Shown here piece by piece: positions 51,508-60,324 of a stretch of DNA of 64,000 bases (position 1 is its first letter; every line of letters starts with the position of its first letter). The notes under the pieces were generated by a model. The model had not been told where the DNA came from. It saw only the letters and a program-made list of their open reading frames with translations, and ran no database searches. Source of the DNA: CAZVFX01 sp964626565 (lineage in GTDB: Bacteria > Myxococcota_A > UBA9042 > CAIXZC01). A program made the translations under genes and the position numbers. Location: positions 1 to 64,000 of the forward strand of contig CAZVFX010000019.1 in assembly GCA_964626565.1 (NCBI GenBank). Direction: 5' to 3'.

Positions 51508-54500
51508 ATGAAACAAAGACGGCCGCCAGTCTTTATTGTGCCGGTGCTGATTGCGCTGCTTTTTGCAGCGTGGCCACCCGGCAGCGCCTGGGCGAAGAAG
51601 GTTACGCCCAAACCCGTTGTCTTGCTCCTGCTTGACAGCTCGGGAAGTATGGAATCTTCCGTGAGCGAGCTTGATCAAGAAGGAGTTGTACCCATTTGTC
51701 ACGATACCAAAGATACCAGCTTTGACTATGACAAGTCCCGTTGGGTGGTGGCGGCCGAAGTTCTGACGGGTTCTTTCATCGATTACTGGTGCACCCACGA
51801 CATGCGTGACGACGACGCCACGCGAGAAGACTACCTGTACTCCTTCAACCCTCAAACAGGCGAGGTAGAAGTGCCTCACGTCCTGCCCCAGGCCACTGAA
51901 GTTGATGGTTCGACCCAGCGGCATGACGGATTGTTGGACCTTTACCGGGACAATATCAAGTTCGGACTCATGACATTCGACGTTCGAGTTGCTCCCGGCG
52001 TCGACCAGGCCGGAGGCTTCAGCTACGGAGAGAACAAGGCTTTCAACGGCACGCCGGTAAACTGGGGAGCTCGCAACGAGGACGCGGTGTGGGGTGCGCT
52101 GGTGTCACCGCCCAAGGAAGACGGCCTCGAAGCAATTCGCAACGTCAACGCGGAGATCCAGCAGCAGGTCCTTATGGCCAAGCCGTACGGTGGTACCCCC
52201 ATCGCTCCGCAACTGGAAGACGCTTTGGAGTTTTTCGAAAATGACGAAAGGGTCAAGGCCTACGACGACGTGTCGGGCGAAGGTGACCCGTACTTTGACT
52301 GCCGTTCCAAGAACATCATCCTCGTCACCGACGGGGCTCCCAACCTCGGTGAGGGAGGATTTGGTTACCTCCATTCACACCAGGTTGCCAAGGAGTTGTT
52401 TGCCCGGGGGATAACGGTGCACGTTGTCGGCTTCCAGATGCCGCCAGGCACTTTCACCCTGCTCGACAAGATAGCCAGGGCTGGTTCGGGAGACGATTAT
52501 GGGGCTCGCATTGTGGTAAGTCAGGCGGACCTTCTCCAGCAACTTGGCGAGATCCTGGTTGAGATTCAGGGCAACTCGCCTGCCCGCACCGGTACCACCA
52601 TCAGCAACCGGACCATGACAAACGACGACAAGCAGTACCAGTTCAATGCGTCGTTCAGCGGCACAAGTGTCAGCCCTCTGGACCAGGTAGGCCATCTCGA
52701 CCAACTCATTTACCGTTGCGATGCCTCGTGCGTACCGGAAGGTATGGATGATGACGGCGCCTCCCTGTGCGAAGTGTTCTCCATTTCCGAAGCACTCAAC
52801 GAAAGGACTACCGACCGTACGATCTATACACAACTCACCGGGTCGTTGGAGTCGTTTACCAACAACGACAGCATCACTGCGGATGTGCTGGACATTCCGA
52901 CTGAAGGCGACCTTCCTCAACTGGATCCGTTCATCGAGGCGGGCGGCCTGATGGTGTTTTCCGGGGTTCCCCTCGGCGACGCGGGCGTGGAGACGGTCCG
53001 AGACCAGTATGCGGAGCAGTTGGTAAGACTGGTGGCCGGAGAAGAAGGCAGCCGGCGGGCGACCATCCGCATGGGCGCGATCTATCACTCAGATCCGGTA
53101 ATGCAGCCCAACCTCTACACCGTCACCTCGCCTATTCCCTCCTTTGAGGCCTATCGAGCCCAGTGGGATGTGCTCACCCGGCCGACGGTGCTCTTTGTGG
53201 GTACTCACGACGGCCAGATGCACGCGTTCCGGGTGGACCGGAAAAGCGACCTCATGGAAGATGAATACGGCATGGAGCTGTGGTCGTTTATTCCCAAACA
53301 TCTGTTGCAGAAACTGGACAACCTGTCCATGGGCATGGACTACCTTATGGACGCTCCGCCGGTGGTGCAGGAAGTTCGCATGCTCAGAAGCAATGCGGTG
53401 GTCACCATTGAGGATGAGATCGACCAGTGGAAGTCGGTGCTTATGTCCGGCTATCGCGGCGGCGGCCGTGGCTACTTCGCTATGGACGTCACCGACCCGG
53501 TGACGCCGTCTCTCATGTGGGAGCTTTCGGATACCGAGCGTTGCTTCAACCCTGAAGAGGGCGTGCCCACCTGCCTCGACACCGACGACTTCGCTCGCAT
53601 GGGCTTTTCGTACAGCACGCCGGCAGTCGGGGCGATCTTCTTCAACGACACCGGCGTCTACCAGGAGCGCGCAGTCGCTATCTTCGGCGGCGGTCAGTCG
53701 GACCCGACTGACCTGAGGGGTACCGATTGCGGCTGTCCCGGCAACAAGATTGCAGTTCTCCACGTTCCCCCGGGCAATCCGGAGAACGCGCACAAGCTGT
53801 GCATCCCGGAACCAGCTCTTAACGCCCACCTGAACATGGGGTATATCATCTGCCAGGGCGGCATTGCCGACGCGGGCTCAGGCAGGGCGGTCTTCGTGGT
53901 CGATCTTGCCACCGGCGAGTTGCTAAAAGAATTCTGCAACGACTGTGGCAATGTTGAGGACTCCAACGGCGCGGCCGCAAACAACGGCGATGGCATGGAT
54001 TGCCCCATGACCGGTGCGGTGGCAGCCCACGACTCGTATATCGGCGGCATCATCACCAGGGCGTTCATCGGCGACGATTGCGGCCAACTCTGGCGGCTGG
54101 ATATTTCCGACACCGACCCCAACAACTGGTCGTTGAAGTTCTTCCACGACGCTTACGAGGGTGTTGCCATTGATGATTCGTCCCGGCGGGCGATCTCCAT
54201 CAAGCCTTCCATGGCCGTGGGCCAGACTCGTGGCCAGGTAATGCTGGTCTACGGAACCGGCGATTCCGACGACCCGTTGGGCGTTGGAGAAGCGGACCGT
54301 GTGTACTCGGTGAGCGAGTACTGGGATGATGGTTTCACTGCCGAAGTGAACTGGGAACTGTTCCTGGAAGCGGAAGAGACGTTCTCGGCCGCTGCAGTGG
54401 TCTTCGACGAGGTTGCATACTTCACGACGCAGACCGCTGGTGGAGGCTTGTGCGACCTGGGGGTCGGCCGGCTGTGGGGGCTTGACTACGACGGCAACGT

Positions 54501-54936
54501 TGCAGTACCCAACGCGACAGATGACATTATCGGAGCGCTGGACGAGGATGGGGAAGCACACACCCTCGACTTTGTCGAGTACCTGGAGTTTGAGAATTCG
54601 GAACTGCTGGGCGTACAGGTTGTGCAACGCCCCGGCTGCTTCTCTTCTCCCAGTGACTATGAGCCGTGGAACGACGGCGTCAGATCAGGCTCATCGCCTC
54701 CGAAGTCGGGAGGCCTCTTCCCCGGCTTCGGTCCGGGCGGCGGCTTGATGTTCGGTGGCGCCAGCAGCGGCAACCTGGAAGTTGTGGTGCAGACCGGTGA
54801 AACCGGCGTTTCGAGTCCGGGCATGACTCCGCCGGAAGGCGGCGGCCAGATCAAAACCGGTAACAAGGCCGCGCAAAAACTCACTCGCCCCGCGCAGTCG
54901 GTGTTCTCCACTTCCTGGGGCTTGGTGTTCGACTAG
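51508..54936 (+). CDS. pilY1: Type IV pilus tip adhesin PilY1
   Basis: 1142 residues from the ATG at 51508 (GGGGTGG upstream). A signal peptide ends near SAWAKK. The N-terminal half starts with a VWA domain, MIDAS motif VVLLLLDSSGSM (about 34-45), interrupted by Cys-containing inserts, with later VWA strands NIILVTDGAPN and GITVHVVGFQ. The C-terminal half has the PilC/PilY1 beta-propeller: PTVLFVGTHDGQMHAF, YRGGGRGYFAMDVTDP and RAFIGDDCGQLWRLD. PilY1 sits at the pilus tip and takes part in adhesion, surface sensing and retraction control. A Gly/Ser/Pro-rich segment lies near the C-terminus. It fits the order pilV-pilW-pilX-pilY1. Confidence 0.9.
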   Translation: MKQRRPPVFIVPVLIALLFAAWPPGSAWAKKVTPKPVVLLLLDSSGSMESSVSELDQEGVVPICHDTKDTSFDYDKSRWVVAAEVLTGSFIDYWCTHDMRDDDATREDYLYSFNPQTGEVEVPHVLPQATEVDGSTQRHDGLLDLYRDNIKFGLMTFDVRVAPGVDQAGGFSYGENKAFNGTPVNWGARNEDAVWGALVSPPKEDGLEAIRNVNAEIQQQVLMAKPYGGTPIAPQLEDALEFFENDERVKAYDDVSGEGDPYFDCRSKNIILVTDGAPNLGEGGFGYLHSHQVAKELFARGITVHVVGFQMPPGTFTLLDKIARAGSGDDYGARIVVSQADLLQQLGEILVEIQGNSPARTGTTISNRTMTNDDKQYQFNASFSGTSVSPLDQVGHLDQLIYRCDASCVPEGMDDDGASLCEVFSISEALNERTTDRTIYTQLTGSLESFTNNDSITADVLDIPTEGDLPQLDPFIEAGGLMVFSGVPLGDAGVETVRDQYAEQLVRLVAGEEGSRRATIRMGAIYHSDPVMQPNLYTVTSPIPSFEAYRAQWDVLTRPTVLFVGTHDGQMHAFRVDRKSDLMEDEYGMELWSFIPKHLLQKLDNLSMGMDYLMDAPPVVQEVRMLRSNAVVTIEDEIDQWKSVLMSGYRGGGRGYFAMDVTDPVTPSLMWELSDTERCFNPEEGVPTCLDTDDFARMGFSYSTPAVGAIFFNDTGVYQERAVAIFGGGQSDPTDLRGTDCGCPGNKIAVLHVPPGNPENAHKLCIPEPALNAHLNMGYIICQGGIADAGSGRAVFVVDLATGELLKEFCNDCGNVEDSNGAAANNGDGMDCPMTGAVAAHDSYIGGIITRAFIGDDCGQLWRLDISDTDPNNWSLKFFHDAYEGVAIDDSSRRAISIKPSMAVGQTRGQVMLVYGTGDSDDPLGVGEADRVYSVSEYWDDGFTAEVNWELFLEAEETFSAAAVVFDEVAYFTTQTAGGGLCDLGVGRLWGLDYDGNVAVPNATDDIIGALDEDGEAHTLDFVEYLEFENSELLGVQVVQRPGCFSSPSDYEPWNDGVRSGSSPPKSGGLFPGFGPGGGLMFGGASSGNLEVVVQTGETGVSSPGMTPPEGGGQIKTGNKAAQKLTRPAQSVFSTSWGLVFD

Positions 54937-54948
54937 AGGCTTAGGCTC

Positions 54949-55506
54949 TTGAAACAACTTGTCAGCGCGACTCTCCTTCTTCTTATCACCGTGTCAGGGG
55001 CGTGCAAGTCCGAGGAGGAAGCCAAGCCGGAGGCCAGCAGACCCGCGACATTGGACATTGCACTCCCTGAGCTTGCTATTCCCACTGCACCGGCCGATCT
55101 CCCCCCGGTTCTTGTCCCCTCATCAGTCCCCGGGTTCGATTTGCTATCCGTTCCAACCAAGGCCCGCTTTGAGAAGGCGGACGGGGAGGATCGATGGTAC
55201 ACCATCGAAGTGGGTCTGGAGGAGTTGATCCGATTCTACCGGGAACAGGGATTCGAGGTGGTTCGCAATCCCCCCGGAGCCACGGTCAGGACGGGTGAAA
55301 AGACCCGGGTGCTGCGAATCGTCCCCGACAAGGGGCGTCGCTTCCGGCTGATGTTCCTGTCGTTGAAGCCGCCGGTTGCAGCCCCTGGCGGAAAAACTCC
55401 GGTGCCCGCGGACATACCCCCCGACATGGCAGAGAAGATCCGCAAGGGAGTGGAGTCAGGTGACCCCGACGTGGACAAATTGTTTCCTAAGGAGTATCAG
55501 CGCTGA
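54949..55506 (+). CDS. Lipoprotein at the end of the pilus operon
   Basis: 185 residues from a TTG (AGG six bases before it). Lipobox VSGAC, Cys about 19, then an acidic Pro-rich linker and a small alpha/beta domain from about 65: VPGFDLLSVPTKARFEKADGED, EELIRFYREQGFEVVRNPPG, TRVLRIVPDKGRRFRLMFLSL. The domain resembles small periplasmic two-helix folds, but no family was recognised. It starts 12 bases after pilY1, so it may serve the pilus (pilotin-like or stabilising; inference). It overlaps the convergent PBP gene by 20 bases. Confidence 0.55.
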   Translation: MKQLVSATLLLLITVSGACKSEEEAKPEASRPATLDIALPELAIPTAPADLPPVLVPSSVPGFDLLSVPTKARFEKADGEDRWYTIEVGLEELIRFYREQGFEVVRNPPGATVRTGEKTRVLRIVPDKGRRFRLMFLSLKPPVAAPGGKTPVPADIPPDMAEKIRKGVESGDPDVDKLFPKEYQR

Positions 55507-57589
55507 ACATCCGCACCGCCATCTCCCGCCAGACCAGAGCTGCCGTCTGAGGGCCTGAATTGTCCGGAACCGGAGAATAGTCGTCGCTGCCCACCCAGAC
55601 CACCAGCACATATTCGTTTGCCATGCCGACAAACCAGGCATCTCTCCCCCCCGGCGAGGTGCCGGTCTTGCCGGCCGCGTCCACGCCTTCGATCCGGGCC
55701 TTCTTGCCAGTGCCGGAATCAACCACGGAGCGCAGGAAACCTCTAATCCTGGCTGCGCCCGCACCGGGCGCCGGACCGGTGCAAAGCAGCGGCGGGAGGG
55801 GCAAAGCCCCCCGGCCCGAACGGCTGACACTCGTGAGCACCGTCGCGTCGGGAACACAGCCCGCCCCGGCAAACAAGGCGTACGCACGGGCCAACTCCAA
55901 GGGGGTCAGCGATACGCTACCCAGCGCCACCGATAGGTCCTCGGAGTGGATCTCCGGCAGCCCCCACAAAGCCCACTGCGCCATGAACGCGTCCAACCCC
56001 ATCTGCTGCACCGCTCTCACCGCGGTGGTGTTTACCGACCACTGCAGCGCCTCCTCAACGGTCAGCCGGTCCTCGTGCGCGTGGCTGTCCCGGACCTTCC
56101 ACCTGCGCCCCCCGGCACCGGGCAGATTCAAAGGCGTGGCATCCAGGAGTGTGTCCTCGTCCCAGCCAAGCAGTTCCATGGCGGCCAGGTAGACAAAGGG
56201 CTTGATGGTAGAGCCCACCTGCCGGCTGGCGCTCAACGCCCGGTTGTAGGGATGATGACGGTGGTCTACTCCGCCATACAGCGCCCTGACTTCACCGGAA
56301 GGGGCGTGGAGCAGCACAGCCGCCACCTGGGGAGTTATCACCGGAACGGTAACCGTTTCCTCTGTAAGCCAGGGGCTGGCCAGGGGAAGCTCCACCGTGG
56401 GCATGACTCTCACATATCTTCCGGGCTTCAGCGTCGGAATTTTCGCTCCGGACGCGGCCAGCCCCTTCAGGGTTTCCCGGGGTACCATCCCAAGGCGGCC
56501 CAACAGGCTCACCAGGTATCCCGAGCCGTCTTCGGTTTGCCTCAGCACCTTTGCCCACACCGGACACCCGGGCCGGATGGTGATCTCCCCTCCGATGCAA
56601 TCGCACAGCGGAGACGGCTCGTCACGACGCACTGAGAGAGTAAGCCCCAAGGAAGGCAGGGCAGCCGCAATACCGTCGTTCATGGCTTGTTGCAACCGGC
56701 TGTCGATGGTTGTGTCCAATCGGTAGCCGGCCCGGTCGAAGCCCTCCTTTGGAGCAATACGAAACAGCTCAACTAGAGCTGCGTCCACACCGTAGGGGGA
56801 CAACCCGCTCGCCACCGGTCTTTGTGCATACAGGGAAGGGAAAGGCACCGACTCGACTCCGGCGGGCAGCGTGCCCGCGTCGGCCATTTCGTCGATAACG
56901 TATTGCATTCGGACACGGGCTCGGTCGGGGGCCTTCACCGGGGAGAAGGCCTCCGGGGCGCTGATTATCCCGGCGAGCAAAGCCGACTCCGCCAGTTCAA
57001 GCTCGCCGACCCCTTTTCCAAAATAGTAGCGAACGGCTTCTTCGATTCCGTAGTTGCCGTGACCCCAGTAAATGAGGTTCAAATACTGATACAGGATGCC
57101 GTCCTTGTCCAGGGACACTTCCAACTTGCGCGCATGAAGCGCCTCCTTCATCTTCCGCCACAGCGTCCTTTCACGAGAGAGATACAGATTCCTGGCGAGT
57201 TGCTGAGTAATGGTGGACGCGCCCTGAGCGAACCTGCCGCGAAAGATCCCTACGGTTGCAGCCCTGGTAACCGCCAGCCAGTCAACTCCGGAGTGATTCC
57301 TGAAATTCTTGTCTTCCGCTGCGATGACCGCGTTGAACAGATGTTCGGGCATATCCGTCAAGGGGACCACGGTACGGCGCTCGCGGAAGTACTCGGCGAG
57401 CAGAACCCCGTCGGCCGAGTAGACCCTGGTGGTCTGCCAGATCTTGTCGACAAAACGGTCTGCGTCCACCACTTCGGGAAGCGAAGAACGGGCCACCCTC
57501 GAGGTAACCTCGAAACCTGCAAACAGCAGCAGCACTCCGCACAAGCCCAGCAGCACAACACAGGCCAGGACCTTTAGCACCTTCCTCAT
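55487..57589 (-). CDS. Class A penicillin-binding protein (PBP1-type)
   Basis: 700 residues. An N-terminal transmembrane helix (VLACVVLLGLCGVLLLFAGF) anchors it. The glycosyltransferase 51 domain follows with AAEDKNFRNHSGVDW (catalytic Glu), GASTITQQLARNLYLS and KMKEALHARKLE. The transpeptidase domain has SRQVGSTIKPF (Ser nucleophile and Lys), SVNTTA (SxN) and KTGTS. It polymerises and cross-links peptidoglycan outside the inner membrane. At 700 residues it is on the short side, with no extra C-terminal domain. No clear ribosome site precedes the ATG. Confidence 0.92.
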   Translation of the reverse strand: MRKVLKVLACVVLLGLCGVLLLFAGFEVTSRVARSSLPEVVDADRFVDKIWQTTRVYSADGVLLAEYFRERRTVVPLTDMPEHLFNAVIAAEDKNFRNHSGVDWLAVTRAATVGIFRGRFAQGASTITQQLARNLYLSRERTLWRKMKEALHARKLEVSLDKDGILYQYLNLIYWGHGNYGIEEAVRYYFGKGVGELELAESALLAGIISAPEAFSPVKAPDRARVRMQYVIDEMADAGTLPAGVESVPFPSLYAQRPVASGLSPYGVDAALVELFRIAPKEGFDRAGYRLDTTIDSRLQQAMNDGIAAALPSLGLTLSVRRDEPSPLCDCIGGEITIRPGCPVWAKVLRQTEDGSGYLVSLLGRLGMVPRETLKGLAASGAKIPTLKPGRYVRVMPTVELPLASPWLTEETVTVPVITPQVAAVLLHAPSGEVRALYGGVDHRHHPYNRALSASRQVGSTIKPFVYLAAMELLGWDEDTLLDATPLNLPGAGGRRWKVRDSHAHEDRLTVEEALQWSVNTTAVRAVQQMGLDAFMAQWALWGLPEIHSEDLSVALGSVSLTPLELARAYALFAGAGCVPDATVLTSVSRSGRGALPLPPLLCTGPAPGAGAARIRGFLRSVVDSGTGKKARIEGVDAAGKTGTSPGGRDAWFVGMANEYVLVVWVGSDDYSPVPDNSGPQTAALVWREMAVRMFSADTP

Positions 57590-57622
57590 TGTGGGAGTGT
57601 ATTACATTAAAGGATGAAACAA

Positions 57623-57656
57623 CAATTCCCAATGTTCAATGCTCAATGTTCAATTA
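57623..57656. repeat. Heptamer array, copy 1
   Basis: Tandem 7-base units CAATTCC, CAATGTT, CAATGCT, CAATGTT and a partial CAATTA, in the gap between the PBP and the Cys-rich lipoprotein genes. The mirror orientation appears 33 bases away. Confidence 0.8.
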
Positions 57657-57688
57657 CGGACAGCGTCCAGCCTGCAGATGCCCCGCCT

Positions 57689-57723
57689 TGAATTGATAAT
57701 TGGAAACTGCTAATTGAAAATTG
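57689..57723. repeat. Heptamer array, copy 2 (inverted)
   Basis: Five 7-base units ending in ATTG or CTG (TGAATTG, ATAATTG, GAAACTG, CTAATTG, AAAATTG), the reverse-strand form of the CAATNNN units of copy 1. The pair could fold into a loose cruciform or RNA hairpin around a GC-rich centre. Confidence 0.8.
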
Positions 57724-57730
57724 CCGTCTT

Positions 57731-58486
57731 CTAGAATCCCATGTCGGGCATGCACATTCCGGAGAAGTCGTCGCATACTTCTCCGTCAGGGCAATCGGTA
57801 TCGTCTTCGCAGCCGCCCATGCCTGCAGGCAAGCAGTAGCCAAAGGGCAGGCCGCCGGTGAGGCTCGTATCACAGGTGTACTCGCCCGGGCAGTTGTCGT
57901 TGGTCTTGCAAAGACCCAGCAGGCAGATGTCGGCCTTGGCAGTCAGGATCTTGGCGTTTCCGTCGTTGTTGCAAAGCGCACCGGTGGTGCCGGTGGGGCA
58001 GGTGTAGCCCTCTCCGCAGGCAGGCATGGGATAACATTTGTTGGTGGTGCCGCTCTCGTCACCCACGCACACCTCGACCTCGGCGCAGCCGTCAGTCATG
58101 TTGGGCTGCCACTCGCAAGTTGCCGGTGACTCCACCTTGGCCACGCACAGGCCCGACTTGCACTCCTGGCCGGTTGCGCAGTCCGCCGCGCTGGTGCATC
58201 CCGGGTCCTTGGGCACGCACTTGCCTTCGTCGAAGAAGTCATCTTCCTGGCAGTACTGGTCAGCAGCGCAATCGCCATTGCTCAGGCAACCGTTCAAACA
58301 GGCGCCGTTCCAGCAATACTGTCCGTCAGCGCAAAGGCCGCCGCACATGTCCGAGCCGCCACCACCACCGCCGCCGCCACCACCGCCACCGCCGCCACCG
58401 CCATCGCCGCCGTCTCCATCGTCTCCACCACAGTTGGCAAACGCCATCGCCAATACGGCCAGGAATAGAATCGCATACCTTTTCAT
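57731..58486 (-). CDS. Cys-rich lipoprotein with poly-Gly tract
   Basis: 251 residues from the ATG at 58486 (GGAGGAG upstream). Lipobox AFANC, then an Asp/Gly-rich stretch leading to about 17 consecutive Gly, then Cys-rich modules such as CADGQYCWNGAC, CLSNGDCAADQYC, CTSAADCATGQECKSGLC and CEDDTDCPDGEVCDDFSGMC. The module family matches the other Cys-rich lipoprotein and the N-terminus of the two-Sec protein. Likely a surface-exposed, disulfide-stabilised protein; function unknown. A clear promoter lies upstream. Confidence 0.65.
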   Translation of the reverse strand: MKRYAILFLAVLAMAFANCGGDDGDGGDGGGGGGGGGGGGGGGGSDMCGGLCADGQYCWNGACLNGCLSNGDCAADQYCQEDDFFDEGKCVPKDPGCTSAADCATGQECKSGLCVAKVESPATCEWQPNMTDGCAEVEVCVGDESGTTNKCYPMPACGEGYTCPTGTTGALCNNDGNAKILTAKADICLLGLCKTNDNCPGEYTCDTSLTGGLPFGYCLPAGMGGCEDDTDCPDGEVCDDFSGMCMPDMGF

Positions 58487-58555
58487 CGTTTCACTCCTCC
58501 TGAAATCAGCATTCAAAAACAAGCTTGCGCAACAATCATCATCGAATTGGAACGC

Positions 58556-58585
58556 ATTATACGGATGCCATACGCCGGAATTCAA
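58556..58585 (-). promoter_or_regulatory. Sigma-70-type promoter of the Cys-rich lipoprotein gene
   Basis: On the minus strand TTGAAT, 18 bases, TATAAT (perfect -10), about 70 bases before the start codon at 58486. Confidence 0.6.
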
Positions 58586-58603
58586 CCTAAAAACAGTAGG
58601 AGG

Positions 58604-58628
58604 CAAAAAAAGATGGCGCGGTGCGCCA
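58604..58628 (-). terminator. Intrinsic terminator of the radical SAM gene
   Basis: On the minus strand TGGCGC, loop ACC, GCGCCA, then TCTTTTTTT. It begins 14 bases after the radical SAM stop codon, with a run of eight C just after that stop. It is a compact textbook-like hairpin with a U-run. Confidence 0.75.
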
Positions 58629-58641
58629 AACGGGGGGGGTA

Positions 58642-59574
58642 TCAGCAGCCGATGAAGTAGGTTTCAGCCCCGCGCAATTCGACCGACACGGCTCGACGAG
58701 AAATCAACTGCTCGACGGCCTCCTTGACCGCGGTTGGCGGGGCTGACAGCGAAGCTGCCAGGTCGTCCGCTGTGCAAGGCCTGCGCCGCAGGGTCTCCAA
58801 GATCATCTCTTGCAATTCGGTGGAGTCCAGGCCGCGATTTCGGCCCGGTAGAGAATCGAACCTGGCAATGGGAAAAGCAGGGCACGGGAGACGGCTGGCC
58901 ACGGCAGCCAGAAACTCAGCGGATACCCCCTGTGCATCCCTTCCGGGAGTTGGGCGCACCACGGTGTTGAGATCGACCCGGTCGGGAGCGATTTTCTCCA
59001 CCGCCGCAATGATGGCGTCCAGCGATGCGGGGGAGTCGTTGACGCCGCTGACGAAGAACAGTTCCAGCGCCAGGGTCCCTTCGAAGGTTGCGGAGAAGCG
59101 AGCCAATCCTTCGATCACGACTTCCACGGTCAAGCCATCCACCGGCCCGTTGACACGGCGGAAAGTCTCCTCGTCCGCTGCATCCAGAGAGGGGGCGACG
59201 GTGTCAAAGCGGGCAGCGTCCGCGGCCACGTCGGGGCGGTGCAACAACGAGCCGTTGGTGATCAACAGCAGCGGCAGGTCGGTGATCTGCCTTATCCGGT
59301 CGACGACCTCGCCTAAGTGTAAATAGAGGGTCGGCTCACCCGAGCCGGCAAAAGTGATCACCCGGGGTTGCGGGCCGGCCTTCAAGGCCGCCGCCACATC
59401 CGCTACCACTTCTTCCACGGGAAAGAAGGGTGTCCTCGTCTCGCTCCTTAGCGTGGTCGGCCCCACCTGGCAGTAGACGCAGTCGAAGGGGCACACCTTG
59501 TGGGGCACCAGGTCGACGCCCAGCGACAAACCCCATCTCCTGGAGGGAACCGGACCGTATACTCTCTTGTTCAC
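58642..59574 (-). CDS. Radical SAM protein (COG0731-like)
   Basis: 310 residues from a GTG with GGAGG about ten bases upstream. It opens YGPVPSRRWGLSLGVDL, a start shared by this family, then the 4Fe-4S motif CPFDCVYC (C-x3-C-x2-C), ITFAGSGEPTLY and LITNGSLL. Residues from about 245 form a winged-helix-like tail (RRRPCTADDLAASLSAPPTAV). Related proteins carry annotations such as Fe-S oxidoreductase or tRNA-modification-like enzyme; the substrate here is unknown. It is divergent from coaB. Confidence 0.85.
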   Translation of the reverse strand: MNKRVYGPVPSRRWGLSLGVDLVPHKVCPFDCVYCQVGPTTLRSETRTPFFPVEEVVADVAAALKAGPQPRVITFAGSGEPTLYLHLGEVVDRIRQITDLPLLLITNGSLLHRPDVAADAARFDTVAPSLDAADEETFRRVNGPVDGLTVEVVIEGLARFSATFEGTLALELFFVSGVNDSPASLDAIIAAVEKIAPDRVDLNTVVRPTPGRDAQGVSAEFLAAVASRLPCPAFPIARFDSLPGRNRGLDSTELQEMILETLRRRPCTADDLAASLSAPPTAVKEAVEQLISRRAVSVELRGAETYFIGC

Positions 59575-59622
59575 CGAACCACACCTCCGTCAGTGCCGGG
59601 CTCATGATAGAGATGATGGCCG

Positions 59623-59651
59623 TTGTTTTCAAGGACCGGGGAAGGTATAAT
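59623..59651 (+). promoter_or_regulatory. Sigma-70-type promoter of coaB-coaC
   Basis: TTGTTT, 17 bases, TATAAT (perfect -10), 23 bases before the coaB TTG start, so a short leader with GGGAGGGGGC as ribosome site. Confidence 0.6.
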
Positions 59652-59673
59652 CCTGGCCTGACAGGGAGGGGGC

Positions 59674-60324
59674 TTGCGACTGCTCATAACCACCGGCGGA
59701 ACCCGGGAACCGATTGACGATGTACGATTCGTGGGCAATTCGGCCACTGGAAGAACAGGGGCCCTTATCGCCGAGGAGGCGGTAAGGCGGTTTCACACCG
59801 TCCATCTGGCATCGGGAACAGGGTCCCTGGTCCCTGCGGACTGGGTTGCCGACAGCGGGCTCCTGGTGAGCCGGACTTTCGGCTCTGCAGCCGACCTGTC
59901 CGACCTGGTGGAGGATTGGCTGAAAGAGTACGAATTCGACGCCGTGGTAGCCGCTGCCGCAGTGGCGGACTTCGCACCCCTGGCCACGCCGGGCAAGCTG
60001 TCTTCGGCAGCAGGGGAGATGGTCTTGACAATGAAGCCGGTCCCCAAGGTGTTGGACCGAATGCGTGAACTTGCTCCCGATACAATCTTGATCGCTTTCA
60101 AGCTGGAGTCGGGGGTCAGTCAGGAGGAACTGTTCACGCGGGCGCGGAGAACCATGTCCCGGTGTTCCGCGGACCTCGTTGTTGCCAACGACGCGGCGGG
60201 CATGGGTTCCGGCGGCCACGCAGCCTGGATCCTGGGGCCGGGGGAAGATGTCGAATCGGCGGAAAATCGCAACCTGCTTGCCGCCAGACTGCTGGACCTC
60301 ATCGAAGAGAGGGCCAAGGGATGA
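59674..60324 (+). CDS. coaB: Phosphopantothenate-cysteine ligase, stand-alone
   Basis: 216 residues from a TTG with GGGAGG upstream. Motifs of the CoaB half of CoaBC: TTGGTREPIDDVRFVGNSATGRTGA, AAAAVADFAP, KPVPKVLDRM (the K-x-x-K-like loop) and VVANDAAGMGS. It joins 4'-phosphopantothenate and cysteine with a nucleotide triphosphate in coenzyme A synthesis. In most bacteria this domain is fused behind CoaC; here it is separate and comes first, its stop overlapping the coaC start. Confidence 0.88.
   Translation: MRLLITTGGTREPIDDVRFVGNSATGRTGALIAEEAVRRFHTVHLASGTGSLVPADWVADSGLLVSRTFGSAADLSDLVEDWLKEYEFDAVVAAAAVADFAPLATPGKLSSAAGEMVLTMKPVPKVLDRMRELAPDTILIAFKLESGVSQEELFTRARRTMSRCSADLVVANDAAGMGSGGHAAWILGPGEDVESAENRNLLAARLLDLIEERAKG

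Noticed and set aside
57623..57723. CRISPR array
   Set aside because: Seven-base units without spacers and no cas genes; these are simple heptamer repeats.
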